Source: Filomicrobium sp.
GTDB lineage: Bacteria; Pseudomonadota; Alphaproteobacteria; Rhizobiales; Hyphomicrobiaceae
Reading direction: 5' to 3'
Assembly (NCBI GenBank): GCA_030607105.1
Contig: JAUWFF010000080.1
Location: 1-6,252, forward strand
Length of the DNA: 6,252 nucleotides
This document shows positions 6,224 to 6,252 of the stretch, piece after piece. Within the stretch, counting starts at the first letter, position 1. The number at the start of each line of letters is the position of its first letter. The position numbers and the translations under genes were made by a program. The notes beneath the pieces were generated by a model. It searched no databases. It saw only the letters and a program-made list of their open reading frames with translations, and was not told the DNA's origin.

Positions 6224-6252
6224 AAAAGCCCCGCTAAGGCTATCGGCGGCGC
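6224..6252. terminator. Possible terminator cut off by the window end
   Basis: An A run followed by GCCCCGC (6224-6234) lies 23 bases after the hydrolase stop and looks like the left side of a bidirectional GC-stem terminator. Inside the window only short pairings are possible (AGCC 6227-6230 with GGCT 6238-6241, or CCGC 6231-6234 with GCGG 6246-6249). Read on the minus strand the first of these is followed by TTTG, so it could also end a gene entering from the right. Confidence 0.25.

Overview
The window looks like chromosomal DNA of an alphaproteobacterium, most likely of the Hyphomicrobiales (Rhizobiales) type. The grounds are moderately high GC (about 60% by eye), dense short-gapped gene packing, and a small CHCC zinc-finger gene next to a flavoprotein monooxygenase, a pairing I remember from that group. 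No genus-level marker is present. I see no mobile element, CRISPR array, tRNA or rRNA.

Layout from left to right. (1) Positions 1-2079, plus strand: the C-terminal 692 residues of a fused HyuA-HyuB protein of the ATP-dependent 5-oxoprolinase/hydantoinase family; its N-terminal part lies before the window. (2) Positions 2080-2356: a 277-base gap with no credible gene but with three separate inverted repeats and a short direct repeat, so it is a likely regulatory region. (3) Positions 2357-3802, plus strand: a complete TrkH-type potassium transport subunit with a TTG start and all four selectivity-filter loops. (4) Positions 3825-5033, minus strand: an FAD-dependent group A aromatic-ring monooxygenase, convergent with trkH across 22 bases. 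(5) Positions 5057-5311, minus strand: a small zf-CHCC zinc-finger protein just upstream of the monooxygenase and probably co-transcribed with it. (6) Positions 5312-5435: a divergent intergenic region. (7) Positions 5436-6200, plus strand: an alpha/beta hydrolase. (8) Positions 6201-6252: a tail that may hold the left part of a terminator cut by the window end.

The genes form three functional blocks. The oxoprolinase would feed glutamate formation from 5-oxoproline or act on a related cyclic amide. TrkH would import potassium, with its usual TrkA partner not in the window. The divergent hydrolase / zinc finger-monooxygenase group looks like one locus, perhaps oxidising and hydrolysing a small aromatic or lipid-like substrate, but the sequence does not name that substrate. 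Overall this is an ordinary housekeeping/metabolic region and I found no evidence of a new biological system. The most useful second-look items are the palindrome-rich gap upstream of trkH and a possible one-base indel at the start of the monooxygenase.
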